This document shows, one piece after another, positions 35,100 through 48,700 of a stretch of 64,000 bases of DNA. The DNA is from Marsupella aquatica (taxonomy: Eukaryota > Marchantiophyta). The position numbers and the translations under genes are program-made. The stretch's first letter is position 1. Each line of letters begins with the position of its first letter. The stretch covers positions 7,874,001 to 7,938,000 of the forward strand of contig OZ316897.1 in assembly GCA_973895155.1 (NCBI GenBank), read 5' to 3'. Below the pieces are notes generated by a model. It was not told the origin of the DNA. It searched no databases and saw only the letters and a list, made by a program, of their open reading frames with translations.

Positions 35100-37581
35100 A
35101 TGGCATCGAAAGTGCTGGCGGGCATGGCTGCCGCGCAGATCGTGAGAGTAGCAGCGCTTCGTCGACTCAATTCTCTGTCTTCGTCAGTCCGTCCTTCGTC
35201 GACTCAAATCCCCGTCTCAGCACCAGCGGCAGCTATAAGGGCTGCTGCAGCAGGATTGCCGCTGTCCGATAGGAGTCTACGGAGATGGCCGGGAGCGAGG
35301 AGCATGAGTGGGGGAGATGCCGATTCGGTGGCAGCTGGGGAGAAACGAAGGATGCCAGCAAGGCTTGCGCAGAAGCAGCAACTCTTGGACGCAGCTCCGG
35401 CTTATCCTGATGATGCCAAAGCTCCCATTCCGAAAGTGTCTGTCGGTATGTTTCGTATGCTTACCTTGCCTTGCTTTGTCCTCAGCTTAAAAGGAAGCCC
35501 TCACTGGACGCTGCTGCAACTATTTATAGTACTCATGCGAATGCAATTTAGGGTGAAGCTTTTGTAAATATCAGAGTAGATTGCAGGCTTCATTGAGGAA
35601 AACCGTTGTTGAATATTTGAGGTCTGTCGACCAAATCATGATGGCGAGCTAGAGAAAATGCACTTTTGTCCCTTCCCCTTACAGAGATATTGATTATACA
35701 CCCAAGAAAATGTAATAAATTGAAATTTGGGGATTGGAAAATAATTATCCTACTGGTTCTGCTTTGGTTTTCAAATTGATTGTTCTTTGAGTCATTCAGT
35801 TATTAGTTTGAGGAATGGTCCTTGAAGATATTCATTCGATCGGTAATTACTTAGAACCTGGTGCCTTTTGTAAGGGTTGACATTTCTGTATCGAGGCATT
35901 CAGTTTGTTAGTGTTGTGGCAAGACTTGTTGACATTTTTGCTGGATTGTGTTGTATGTAGAACACGTTACCCTTAGCTTTGCAAGAAGCGGGGGAGCAGG
36001 AGGGCAAAATGTGAACAAAGGTGCGTTCGGCTTTCAATTCCAGATGCCTTACAGTTATCTGGACTTCCACTCCCAATGATGATCCTAATGTTTCAGCCTT
36101 GTCTGATCATCATGAATGACATCTCTTTAAATGAGAATCTGAGGGATTCAGTGGAAGGATCAGGGGAAGGAATGAGAAATTGCTGGCTCACGATAGACAT
36201 GTAGCTTGCATCTGGTGGCTGTCACCACGCGTGCCTTACTGACTCATTCTATGACAGATTTGCACGTTTTCATGCGAACCGAAGCTGAGTATATCTCACA
36301 CATTTTTAATGATTTGCAGTGAATACGAAGGTGGACATGCGATTCAACGTGATGTCTGCCGATTGGTTGCCAGAGAGAGTGAGGCTGAAGCTGCTTCAAA
36401 TGGTCGGTCCATGATCTTGAAGTATTTCAATGTGAGCATCACCTGGTTGTTTGTTTGAGGGGAAAGCTCGACATTTCTATCTCGTTCTCTCAAGAAAAAA
36501 TAAAACTGGTTTGCCAGCCGTGTCAGTCTAATGACTGATACTGAACAATGACTTGAGCTTTCCGTCTAGTTGCTATTCAAATACTAATGACAGAAACAAG
36601 GAACAGAAGAACTAAGTACTGCTCTGGTGCCATTCAGGAGAAGAATCGTGTCAATGGAGATGGAGATCTTGTAGTGTCATCTACCAGGACGAGAACTCAA
36701 AAGTGAGTGAGTGTTTTCGGGGGTTGTTTAGTTGGATTTATAGAATTATTTAAGCGTTTGACCTATTTTTACTGAAACTGTCGTCCTTTCTGGCATTGTG
36801 TCTTTTACAGAGGCAACATTGATGACGCTCTTGAAAAGATACAGGTGAGGTGCTATCCTGAAGAATTCTCAGTTTCTATAACATCTATAAGGTTTTTGCA
36901 GGCTCTTTAGTTCTAACTTACCTATCGGTGAAATTTCGTTTTATTTTACTGTAATCAATCTCTGAGCCAAGTGCGCCTTTCCTCAAAAGTAAAATTACGA
37001 CTTTTGCCTATTTTCCTCCAGAATTGTCTTCCGCGTAATGTGCAAAAACTGTTGTCGATATGATATTTCAACACGACTCTCGCGTAGAACAATTCTAGTA
37101 GATGTTTGATGAAGCTGTTATAATCACTTTTGATGATTTTGTCCCCAGTTTCTTGATCTTGCTTTCGGCGTGTAGGCAATGATTGATGCGGCAGCCTATG
37201 TGCCTCCACCTCCATCCGAAGAAACCAAAAAGAAAATACAAAAGTTGTAAGTGACCCGATTCTCATAAATCGTCGGACTGTCAGTTTCTCAAATCATCTC
37301 ATCAAATGTGATATTGACGTACACATCTCTCAAAGGAGACTCGTGCAGCCATCACTGGGCTGGCGTCGCACTGTTTGTCTGCTGTAGTTCCATGTCCGAA
37401 ATGTATGGAGCTTCGGCAAGTTTGCAGACTTGAGGTATCCATCAATATTGGAGGGAGTCTGATGGAAATCATTTGTGGATTCTTTTTCAGGGCTAGAATA
37501 GAGAACGAGAGGAGACTTCAAGACAAGAAGAAGTCATCATCAAAGAAATCAGACAGGCGAAACAAAGGTAGTTGGGATTAA
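35100..37581 (+). CDS. ICT1-like peptidyl-tRNA hydrolase / class I release-factor-like ribosome rescue protein, organelle-targeted
   Basis: Codon-independent peptidyl-tRNA hydrolase that frees stalled organellar ribosomes; the human homologue ICT1 (mL62) is part of the mitoribosome. Exons: 35100-35445, 35961-36020, 36320-36402, 36638-36702, 36811-36844, 37176-37246 and 37491-37581, giving 249 residues with all phases matched and GT-AG introns. Residues 1-75 are Ala/Arg/Ser-rich and lack acidic residues until about residue 79, a typical mitochondrial or plastid transit peptide. The RF-1 domain follows, with VTLSFARSGGAGGQNVNK (catalytic GGQ at 129-131, split from VNTKVDMRF by an intron), then EKNRVNGDGDLVV and NIDDALEKI. 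The C-terminus is a Lys/Arg/Ser tail, as expected for mRNA-channel insertion. There is no codon-recognition domain, which excludes canonical RF1/RF2. Exon 5 is a 34-nt microexon. The nearest upstream non-ATG extension was rejected. Confidence 0.93.
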
Positions 37582-38594
37582 AGACCCACTTGCATACTCA
37601 GAATGGATAGGACCCGCCAGAATTCCAGAGGTGTTCTAGATTGACACCAGTTCTGCCTCAAGTTGATGAAATAGAAAACTCTCGCGACAATCATGAGCTT
37701 GACTGTACAATAGATGCGTTAGCTGCGATAAGCTTGCTATCTGAGAAGCGCTACGATCATTATGTGAGAAATTCTACTCCATACAGTTGCTTCTGCAACT
37801 TTAGTGTTAATTTTTTACCATTCTTTGAGCGGACGACTTTCAGCCAAAGTCGTCGTTTTACTAGAGTTCTCTAAAGAGTTTGATATACAAATGTTGTGAG
37901 AAATTTGTTGAAATCGATGCTGGTTCCAGGGCTGTTGTCTTGATGTCAACATGCCCTACATATTTATGTACAAATGGTATGCAAGCTTTTAGTCACTGAT
38001 TGTGAATTCACGCACAACTGTGAATATCTACTAATAATTCTGTAGGATGAAGTTTCAAGCGTAAGCAGAGGCCTCCTCAGCAGTTCTTCTCACTCCCCAC
38101 GGCATTAGTCTGTTGAATTTATCCTGCTAATTTACTGACCCACACAATTTCATTGTTTAGATGTGTGTTGTCTCACCACAAATGCGAACTCCACAAAAAG
38201 CTAGAGGAGGTCATTGAACCAGGTGCTAATAATTTAGTGCATGACAATCGATGAATCTCTTACTCGGACAAGAAAACACGGACTCTCTAGGTACCGATAT
38301 CCATTAGGTACACTTGGAGGCCCACTTGTTGAGAATTGGAGTGAAAGGTTCCTCGACGTGAGATTATAGAGCAATATTTTTCATCAGATTGAGAATTGCA
38401 AATAAAGCTTCGTCTGTGAATTAAGCATAGCCGGCTTGCTATATGAATTCAGATTTGCTGAGAATTCTCCAGCACAAGCAATTTGGCTAAGTGGCCTTGT
38501 CTGTGAAGCAAAAGCCTGCATAGCCAGCATACTTAGAGCCAACTCGCATGTAGCAGCTCTCTGCATTGCGGCCCTCAGCAATTGCGAAATCATC

Positions 38595-38736
38595 GGGAAA
38601 GGTAAATCTGGTGCCCTGCAATGTGTCAAGTGCACAAGGCTGGGAAAGGTAAATCTGCTGCCCTGCAATGTGTCAAGTGCACAAGGCTGGGAAAGGTAAA
38701 TCTGCTGCCCTGCAATGTGTCAAGCGCACAAGGCTG
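38595..38736. repeat. Tandem repeat, three copies of 47 bp
   Basis: Units start at 38595, 38642 and 38689 with gggaaaggtaaatctg and are almost identical; differences are single bases. High identity implies recent amplification. Confidence 0.9.
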
Positions 38737-38781
38737 GTCGTGTCCATCTGTTGTCATTACCCCCATCTGCTGTCATTAGCC

Positions 38782-38893
38782 CTCAAGCTTATACAGAGCA
38801 CACATTGTTTTATTATGAAGTTTGAGGTTGGGACCTCCTCAAGCTTATACAGAGCACACATTGTTTTATTATGAAGTTTGAGGTTGGGACCTC
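38782..38893. repeat. Tandem duplication, two copies of 56 bp
   Basis: Two essentially identical units starting ctcaagcttatacagagcac at 38782 and 38838, adjacent to the 47-bp repeat but unrelated in sequence. Confidence 0.9.
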
Positions 38894-41800
38894 AGGGGCA
38901 GGATAGTTTCCAGCCCTTGCCCTTAGAACTCCAAATATCTTGCCATCAGGTCGGGCATAGGAGGGGGTTCAGGCATGTAACTCTTGCTCACTTATATACT
39001 GGCTTGAGTCAGGTTTAAGGCTGCATTCTTCAGGGTCCCTCACATGTATGTTGGCTCTTACTGAGATGCAAAGCGTCTAGTTATATATGATGGACTCCCC
39101 AATGAGAAGTGTTACTTGACGGGGCCCTCGAGTGATCCAGATAGTTGATAGATCTTTGTAGACCCTAAATTAACGACCCAATACCTCATGGGGTTGATTA
39201 GGGAGAAAAGTTTGGTTTGGGGTCCATCAAGCAAATGCCTCGCAAAGTTTGTGTACAACACTGAATGAAATGAAAATGTAGTGTAAGTCAGTAACCATAG
39301 TAACTAGGTTATTTGCCTTAGTCACATGGAACTAGTGCACAACAGACCAGTGAATACATCTGCGCAAGGTGAACCTGACAAATCTATGAGATAAGTGTCA
39401 CTGGTTGCGGACGAAAGTGGTGCCTGGGAAAGAGAGATGTTTATGTTTTGCATTTGAGGGTTTGACTTGAAAGTCTACAACAGAAGAACAGGTCCTTGTT
39501 TTTGACCATAAATGTCCCCACATTCTTCAGGTTCTGGCATGGAGTGCTTTTGCTTTCCCCTAATATCTGAGTAAAGCATTGTAAGTTATGACTGCTTGAT
39601 GATCCATACAAGCTTGCTTTTGGCCGAATTGTCATGCACATGTGTTGCATTGAGAAAGCACCCTTTTCAAATTTATGCTGTGGATTGACTAGATTGTGAG
39701 CCCATCTGCAAGTATTGGTTCAGCCTCTCCTTTGCCCCAACATAACTCACACAATCCCTAACTAGACCATTTTCCATTTGTTGTCATAAGCCAACTCCTA
39801 GGTCCCATCAAGAATGCTCTCTACATAAAACTTGTGTGCCTCATTGTTTGCTTGTCTGTTTGGCTGAAATCTGTCAATGGTACAAGATTTGTCTTTTAGT
39901 CAGGTCCCGATTGGAGTGAAATTGCAATCACTCATATAGCTGCTTGCATTTTACAGAGTCAGCCGTTTGGGCATGACCAATGTTGTGAACGATTGATGGT
40001 GCTTGATCCTTGGCTTGATCTAATCTGATTTTATTCCTTTAGCTAGCCAAAGTACTGTCATTATTCTGAGTTCACCCTATAGAGAAGCCACCTGACCTAC
40101 TGAGAATGTTGTTATTTTATTAGTGGTTATCAAAATTTTGATTTATTTAATGAGGGCCTTTGTTTCTTTGGCCAAACCAACTTGCAACCCCGCTTGCAAC
40201 CCCTTCAGTTTTTATTATAAATAGATTTCTCTCAGTTTATAACTTCCTTCCTCAATTTTTCTCTTGATCCCATATTTTATCCCAAAATGAAACCCCTCTA
40301 AGTTGTTTCACTTGTACCCCTTTTAAATTGCTTAAATTGCTAAAAGTGATTTCAGCATTTTTTAACTTGTGATCTCCTTTTCCCAATTTTGAGCTGCTAC
40401 CCAAGGTCAGAAGATTATGTTGACCATAATGAATGCTTAATTTATTCCATAAACACTGGTCTGAAACCAATCTTTCTTCATATGTTCTAGAATGTGATTG
40501 TATTATTCTTGATAATTAGAAAAAATGAAAAATTCTTTATATTATCCTGCCTTGGGATAGACCTAGGATCCCATCACTGATATTGAGTTCACTTTAGGGC
40601 CATCTTTCACATGCAAAGTCCTTGATATTCAGGCCCTCAAGTGATCGGTGACATTAACCTTAACTCCTTAGTTACGGATGATGGACACAAACACGATGAA
40701 TGGACTTTTTGTCATGAGTATTGGTCTTATGCCATTACCACATTGGTCACTTTAGAGTCTGGTGACAGAATAAATAGAAAAAAACTTTTCCATAACCTTA
40801 TGTAAAAGTTATGACCATTATTTTAGGGGCCAAATGCCATCACCATATTGGGAAAAGCTTTTGAGACCCCCTAATCAAATCATATTTACTACTGTAGATC
40901 GGATTAGTCCCAACGACCCAACCTCTGGATTAGTGCCAACCTCTCTGATGGCGACACGCTCTACTCACGAGGCCCTCACTTGTCGCCTTTGAACTTGCGG
41001 CTCTCAATTCTGTCTCTTCATGGAGGCCACCATTTATTTAATTATTATTATTATACCTTACTACAGTCGAGATCCAAACTGCTGCTACATATTACACTAG
41101 TACTCGACGACTCTCCTACTCCAACTCGAGGAGCATCGACGATCTAATTAGAGGTACTGAAGCTCTGCACATTTCTGCCGCTTCGTCGAAAGTCGAAACG
41201 GAATCCGATCGCTTGTAGAATCGTCACAATTTGCATTTATCCCTACATCGAGGTGCTTCGTTGGAGCGCGTGCGTACCTCACTTGCGTTCCTCTCATCTC
41301 TGCGTGCTCGATTCCATTTGCTACCTTAGCCTCGGACAGAGGTCGTACTCTGCCGCGCGTTCGTTGAGTCGTCAGCCGATCTATCGAGGTCGCTTTTCGG
41401 TTCGTCCGGGCTCCGCAATCAAAATCTGGAAAGGCGCTAGGCAGAGGGAGGAGCACTGTGGAACCTCGCCGAGGTCGGGACTTGGGACTGAGATTCCTGC
41501 TCTGGTTCGGGCGAGGTGGATTGATTCGTACGGGCTGGATTCGGTGTTTGTGGTCCCCGTTGAGAAGCGGACCGAGGGCTGGCTGACTGACCGGATGGAT
41601 GAGCGAGTGGATGGATAGTAGTGGAGGAAGTGAGGAAGACGTGATGAATTAATGAATGGAAGGAGGCGAAGAAGAGCCTTCCTTGTAGTTTCTTTGCAGT
41701 AAAGCGTAAGCGATTCAATGATGATCATCATCCGGCGGATCGTGTACAGAAGTTTTCCGGGATTTGGATTTCGATCACTGCACGCATGTTTTCAGTGATT

Positions 41801-42701
41801 TAGCCGTGGTTCATGTGGCCAGTGGATTAATCAGGAGGACAACCGCAGGGGGGCTCCTCTTGGACGATATCTACTGAATCTGTAGACGGGTGGACGGAAG
41901 CGGCTTGGTTTGTGGTTTTGATTACGGTGTTTGATTGTGTTTTACACCGTTGCAGAGGAAGCAACGTGCTTGCTTTAGGTGATTATTGACTGGTTTCCGA
42001 GATTGACGGATAGCAGAGGAGCAAGCGTCAGCTGGCGTGACTGGGGCTGGAGCTGGAAAGTCGAACGAAATTGTGAGGCAATTTCTTCCCTTGTACGGGC
42101 CAGCGAGCAGAAGCAAAAGCGCATACACGGACGGTGTTCCTTGTCCATTATCGTCGGCACCGGCCATCGAAGGTCATGTTACAGAGAAAGAGACGTGAGT
42201 AACGTTTGAATGAGTAAACGGTGCCGTCGCAGCGAGGGAGTTTTGGCGACTGAAATGACATATGTATTCATGCCAAATCGAAGGGACTCATCGTTGTAAA
42301 ATATTTTTTTGGTGTCGAAGAAGGCACTCTAGGTGTCGTAGCGTAGAGATCGATCAAGGCATGGGGCGAATGATGCAGCAAGTTTGATGGATGACTTTGT
42401 ACATGCGAGGCCTGCATGACAATGACTATGACGATTATGAAGAGGAGGAGGAGAAGGAGGAGGACAGGGGGATGCACGACGGCCTGAATTAGGCCGAGCA
42501 CCGCACTGGTGTCTTTAGTCTTTGGCTAAGGATTGGCAAAGGGATTTCTAGGTTTCGGTAGGGTGACAGATTTCGTCGTTAGTTCGTCGTACTCAACGAA
42601 GCGGAAGGAGGGATTTTTTCTGAACTATGCATCTGGTGGAGACAGCTGCATTGAAATGCGCCTCTGCCACGCCATATTAGCTGACACAGACCAGGGTCAC
42701 C

Positions 42702-45700
42702 ATGTGGTTCTGGCGGCCCCGGGATCGCTTCTCCTTGGACGAGCTCAAGTGAGTCCAGTTCTTTGCCCTCCACATTCCGAAAGCTTTTTATAGTCTCTTA
42801 CTCCTGCTTGTAAAATTACTTTCTTCCTTCAAAGGGTGCTCTCGTGTATTTTAAATTGGATAGAGTACTCGTGCAACAGTTCGGTGGGTTTCCTTGCATC
42901 CAGCCTGACTTTGAAAGTGCTCCGAATCGGTGAGGCATTCTTCCCTGGTCTGTCCCCTCATTATATAAGGCTCCCTGGAAAATGTACGAGAGAAAACAGG
43001 TGAAGTATCTGCCAGTCCGTGAATATTCTGCTCCTGGCATGATATTTTTTGTCCTGTCGGCTCTTGTTACAGTCGAAGGATTCGCGAAAAGTTCAAGCGG
43101 ACCAGTTTTCTGACTTCTAATTTGTCAGAAATCCTGCTTGCTCATTTCCTGCTCACTCAACAAGTTCCGCGATTATTCTTGTCCCTGAGCTTGCCACGGC
43201 TTTCGTGAACAGTTTTCAATCTCCCAACTCAATGGAATTCAGGGGAATCACGACCATCGCATTTTGTGCCAACAATTTTTGATAATTGGGCGGAATATGA
43301 TCAGATTAGGGTTCAGGAATGTGGACATATGCCCGTATTCCCGTCACTCTGGCTCGTGACTCTTGAAATAGCTTTTTCAAGTCAGATCCAACAGAAAGGG
43401 GATGTAGACATCAGCGTGTTGCTCAGCAGTGGACTATCGTCTCGGGCAGCCCTTTTTTCTACATATGGTCAAGTCTAGTATAGAGGAGTAGTCAGTATAA
43501 TGTAGCATCCGAATTTCTATATTCTAGAGGTAGTGATGCGAACCGGAATTCGTCTAAAATTGTCAATAATTGCTTGTGATTGAGACGTATTGAGTACCTG
43601 GCGAGTTTCAATCAGTAGCTTCTTGCCTATCGAGTAATGGTACAGATGTCACAGGTTACGAATGAATTTGACGTGAGAGCGATTGCTCATATAACCAAAG
43701 AATCTTTTTCAGAAGCCTGCTTTGACCCCTTAGCTTGTTGCTGGCATGTCAGCTATAGCAGTAGAGTCTTCACAAGCCTCTGTTCTGCATAATTTAGGAT
43801 TTCCGCTTAGTATTCCAAATGTTTAACTACGAGGAGCCTTAGCTGTAGAACGTGTAGAAAGTAGTCAAAGTAGAAGTGTTAGAACTCTTATGACGATGCC
43901 TAGAGGTCAAGCCGATGTAGTACTTTTCTCCAAGCTCATGCAGCTCTATTCTGCTCTATATTGCGTCCAAGGACCAAGTAGCGCAAAGGCTAGATGCCGA
44001 CCGTGTCCTGAAGGATGATTTTTAGTGCTTATATAAGACAGGAATGAGGTTTTTGTGCATGGGTGATGACAATCTCCCTACTTATTAGATTACGTGTAGC
44101 TGAACTATTTAATTTAATACAAGTCGTGAAGAACTGGATCACTGTACTTCTAGTTCAAATATATTTCCTAATCTGGAGTTCTACTGCTGGGCAGGTATCT
44201 TAACGAACAGCTGCAGAAAGTTACCGTAATCAATGACTCTAACAAGGTGCAGATTTTCTCCTTCTTGTCAAGGTTCTGGTATACTTCTCAATTGATTTGT
44301 TGATCATTTTCTCTCCATCCCAGTGTATTTTTTTTTGTCTCAAGTCCATTGTGTTTGGATGTAGGATTCTGTGGTTGAAACATTACGATCGATGGCAGAG
44401 CTGATGATATGGGGTGATCAACATGATCCCCTTTTTTTCGAGTAAGCTGCTTCCCTTTTGCTAAGATTTTTGGATTCAGCCCAGAATCTTGGTTATATTT
44501 ACAATTCATATCTCAAACAAGAATTTCGGTGTGTATTTGTCAGCGCCATAGTATGCTTCAAGTTCGGGTTGTGGACTCAGTAATTAATCAATGGTTATAT
44601 TCATGTATGTTTTGTTTCGACAGTTATTTTATGGAGAAGCAGGTGATGGCGCATTTTCTGCGGATATTGAATTACAGTAAAAGAAGTAGCAGCGTGGCGG
44701 TGCAGCTACTTCAGACACTAAGTATAATCATTGGAAATATTCGAAGTGAACATGCCATCTGTAAGTTTTCTATATACAGTGTAAAGACCATGCAAGAGCA
44801 TAATCAGAGGATACGGAGTCTTTTTCTAGTACGTGGAAACTGTGCTGCAGTAGGAGCTCCTGAGCTCTTGTAGGCTAACTAGTAGGACAGAACGGATGAG
44901 GCTAGACTTAATGAAGTGTTCTAACGCAATTAGGTCTTCGCGGTGCCCATTTGTGCTTTTTTAGCAAATCATACTACTTGGTACCACTTGGAGTTGATCA
45001 AGGTAAGTGGGCATTTCTCTTCTGACAGTAGAACGCCATTGAAATAGGTCAAGTTATCTCTTGACCTTGTTTCTCCCCAATAGTAACCGTCTTCATAGAA
45101 GATACTATGGACTTGACGGTGGACAACAGTTATGTTGCCAAGCTAACAAGGCTCAGCCAGAAGTTTATCCAGATTTTGTGCAAGGGTGATGTGACTCTGT
45201 TTTGTTCATTTTTGCAGATTACTTGTTCAGTAACGAGTATATCAACAACCTGATTACGTATCCTTTTGACTTCCGACATGAAGAAGTGCTAGCGTATTAT
45301 ATTTCCTTCTTAAGGTTTGTGAAGGGGATTTGGGCTTTTGTTACTTTCAATGTTTTCTTTCTTCGATATGATGTGCTTTCTTTATGAGCATCCCTCTTCT
45401 ACTGTGTGACTTGGTGGATTCTGAATTTGTCGACGACAGGGGGTTCAGAACTCGAGAAACTGATAATGTCCGAGCTCTTATTTGTTGGATGGTTGTGATT
45501 TATATTAGAACAATCAGCACCAAGCTGGACGCAACTACGATATCTTTCTTTATCAAGATGAAAGACGTAGGTGTCTTTGTTTTGTCTGCTCATTTTCATG
45601 AAGCCTTTATTACATTTTCCTTCATCTGGTGCATTTTGTCTTGATGTAGTTGCAGTAGTTTCCAGATAAGCACTGCAGTTTGTAGTTCTTTCAGCTGTAC

Positions 45701-48700
45701 CTTTGGGAAGCTTTTCTCTATTTTTGACATAGTGGTTTACTTGCACAGGAAAAAGTTACTTCATTTCCGCTGTATAGTGAGGCCATAAAGTTCTTTCAAC
45801 ATGAAGAGAGTATGGTGCGGATTGCTGTTCGAACTCTTACTCTCAATGTCTATAACGGTCAGTGATGACATAGCTTTCATATCCCGAGTAGAATCAGCCG
45901 TTTTTGAAATTTAGATTCGTCTTTCGCTTCCTGAAATTTCCACGGCAGCTCATGTGTCCTGAGCAACCTTTTATTGCAGTGTCGTACCTGAGTTATTGTC
46001 TTGCAGCTTCTAGTTGGTGCTGGTTACTAGAGAGCTATAAATTTGAAGGTTAATAAAGTACTGTCAACCGCAATTCCAGTGATGCCGGCTCAGAAAGTTG
46101 TATACTCATGTCTTGTGGCAGTGGACGATGTGGGCATCCAAAAGTTTGTGATGGATTCTCCAGTTGTGGACTACTTTTCTGATCTCGTGACATTCTTGAG
46201 GCAACAGAGCGTGAATCTTGATGGCTTAGTTGCTGAAGCGACAAGGTAAGAATGTTTCCAGATGTGGACAGGTTTTACGATGCTAGGGGACTAATTTGAC
46301 TAATCGTCGATTAAATTTGTGAAATCGTGACTTCTTTGACATTTTGCCCGACTGTTCTGAACGGCCAAAATCTGATTTGCACTGATTGGAATGATGTCTA
46401 TGGTCATTCATGTAGAGATTGACGATAGACCCAGTTGACAAGTCATTGAAACATCATGTTAGTAGGTATAGAGGAAGTTGTTTGTATGGAACGAAGTAAG
46501 CAAATTTCTTGCTGTGTCTATATTTAGTCCGTTTCTGCGTTGCAATATAGTTTTTCTCAGTGGTGCAATGAGACACCTTGTTAGTGGACCGTAGTACTCG
46601 GGACTTTGTAGCTGACAAGCATAAAACTTGGTGCGTTTTGAGTGTGATTGTAGGGCTCCACAGTCAGCCGCAACTATTGGCCGGTTAGAAGCAGCCATTG
46701 CAGAGATTGGAGACTTGATTTTTTACTGTAATGATATAATGAGCTCAGGCATCCCAGGTTTGAATGAGCTCATGAGCAAGCACATACTTAATCTGCTAGT
46801 GAAACCAGTGCTGGTTCCTTCTTTGTGCCGTGACAGGGAATCAACTGCTAACATGGGGGTAATCATTTGACCACCCTCTGGAATATTAATGATATAATCC
46901 CTCATTCTATTCAGTTACTCCTGGGTTGTTCTCGTTGTTTTGTGTGCTATTCTGAGTTTTTCAGTGTGTCGGTCATTGGGATCCATTTCCCGGAACTTGT
47001 GCTTGGCCAGATGCAAATGACTGTGGAGCTTGATGGCAATGACAGGATGGATACTTTTCAAATCCTTTGCATTTACTTTCGTTACCCTAAACTTACTCAG
47101 TTGGCCAAGTTAATGATATGAAGAAATGTTTGTAGGTGATGCAGGTCAGTCCACTATGCTCTATGTATTTGTTCTCCCGTTTATTACACATAATCAAGAG
47201 GAGACCACTGGTAAATCTGATCAGTGCTGCTCTGCTCCAAATCACTCAACCAGCATCTGCTGTAAACAGAGAGAACGGTGTGGTGCAAACTTCGGATGAA
47301 AGCACTCACCCCTCTGGTATCTTGAAGGTGGAAGCAAGTACACAGGATGCTGAAAGGAATACTTCTCATGAAAGGGCGGGGGGCTTGCAGCGTCGTTATG
47401 TGGAGTCCCCATCTGCGAGCCCACGGTGCTCTCTCTGAACCATCGCCGGAGATCTTAGATGCAAGGGACACATGAATGTATGATCTGTATGGAGATAATT
47501 AGTATAAGTATTTATTTAAGTGTAATTTCTCACATCAAGATCCACCGTAATTCTTGATTCTCTCAGTTGATTAGGCTTAATGTAGCAGCTCTAGATATTT
47601 CCAATGATGCCTTTTTCCATCGTTTTCAAGAAGTTGAGACTCGACAATGAGCATTTAGTGGTTGATACGAGTAAGAGCTTGCAAAGCATAGGTCAGGTCT
47701 ATTTATCTTCTGATGTTTCTGTATTGAAGCTAGAGGCTTATGCTTAATGCTGGACTTCTGCAGGGCAGCGCTTATATCACACCTTCTTCAACTGGATGAT
47801 AAGCTCGTATTAGCCTCTCTTTGCGTGCTAGTTGCATTGTTGCAGAATGAAGGTAAAACTCGCTGTAACCTGGGTCCGCTTGCTTCTCAATCCCTCGGAG
47901 CGAAAATGATTTGCTTAAAGCTTGTTTTGTCTCCCTAGTCGAACATTGAGACCCTCTGCTGGTCCTTAATCCTTATAGAATTGCATCAGTATCGATCAAT
48001 ATTCTAATACCGTCTCTGGCTACTTCCATGGTGAAGCACAGATTTGGATGAAATGCTGTTGGACGCCTTAGGAATTCTTCCCCGGCAGAAGAAACACAAA
48101 CACATGCTATTAGTATGTCCCTTTGTCGAACCACATCTGAATCATTGTCTTTAAACTGTAGAGAAATGGAGCAGGGGTTTATTGATTCCAACATTTGTGA
48201 ATTGGTGATCACTGTTTGCCATTGCTGTCGACAGGCCTTAAAATGTGGCCTGTGCTTCTTTCTAGTACCAAGCTTAAATCCTGATAATTGTGGACGGGTA
48301 GCCCTGCGTACTTACCACATTTTACTGGTCGCTATGTCCAGCAAGCTTTAATGGGCACCCAATCTGAAGAAGAGCCAGAGTTTTTTGCTGAGCCTCCTGC
48401 ACAACTGGAAGAGGATATTGCTTTAGGGTTCCAGAATTTCAAGATTGCCGATTATGTCGGTGGCTCGATGGTAATTTTTTGTCCCAAATTTTCTTAGCCT
48501 TATATTATAACCTGATGGCTTGGAATTTACAGAGGGATCTCCTGCTCCTGTTAGTTGTATCAGGGATTTAGTGTATCGTCTGTTGCGAAGATCTCCTTCA
48601 CTGATGCCTTTTTCTTAATCTTTGGTAGAATGGTCGACCAAAATATAATGGTGATCTCCCGGATGGTGGTTCTCCTGGATCAAAGTCGCGAAGGCATAGG

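Larger units (their letters stand above)
37582..42701. other. Intergenic region and probable 5' leader of the CLEC16A gene
   Basis: No coding sequence that I can support. 37582-38300 is probably the 3' region of the ICT1-like gene. 38595-38893 holds two tandem repeats. 39000-41100 is AT-rich and unstructured. 41150-42500 becomes GC-richer, with overlapping short frames on both strands, and may hold promoter and untranslated first exons of the downstream gene. Confidence 0.5.

Noticed and set aside
41253-41731. Overlapping plus- and minus-strand frames upstream of the CLEC16A gene
   Set aside because: Both strands open in GC-rich sequence, no family resemblance; more likely untranslated leader or promoter.
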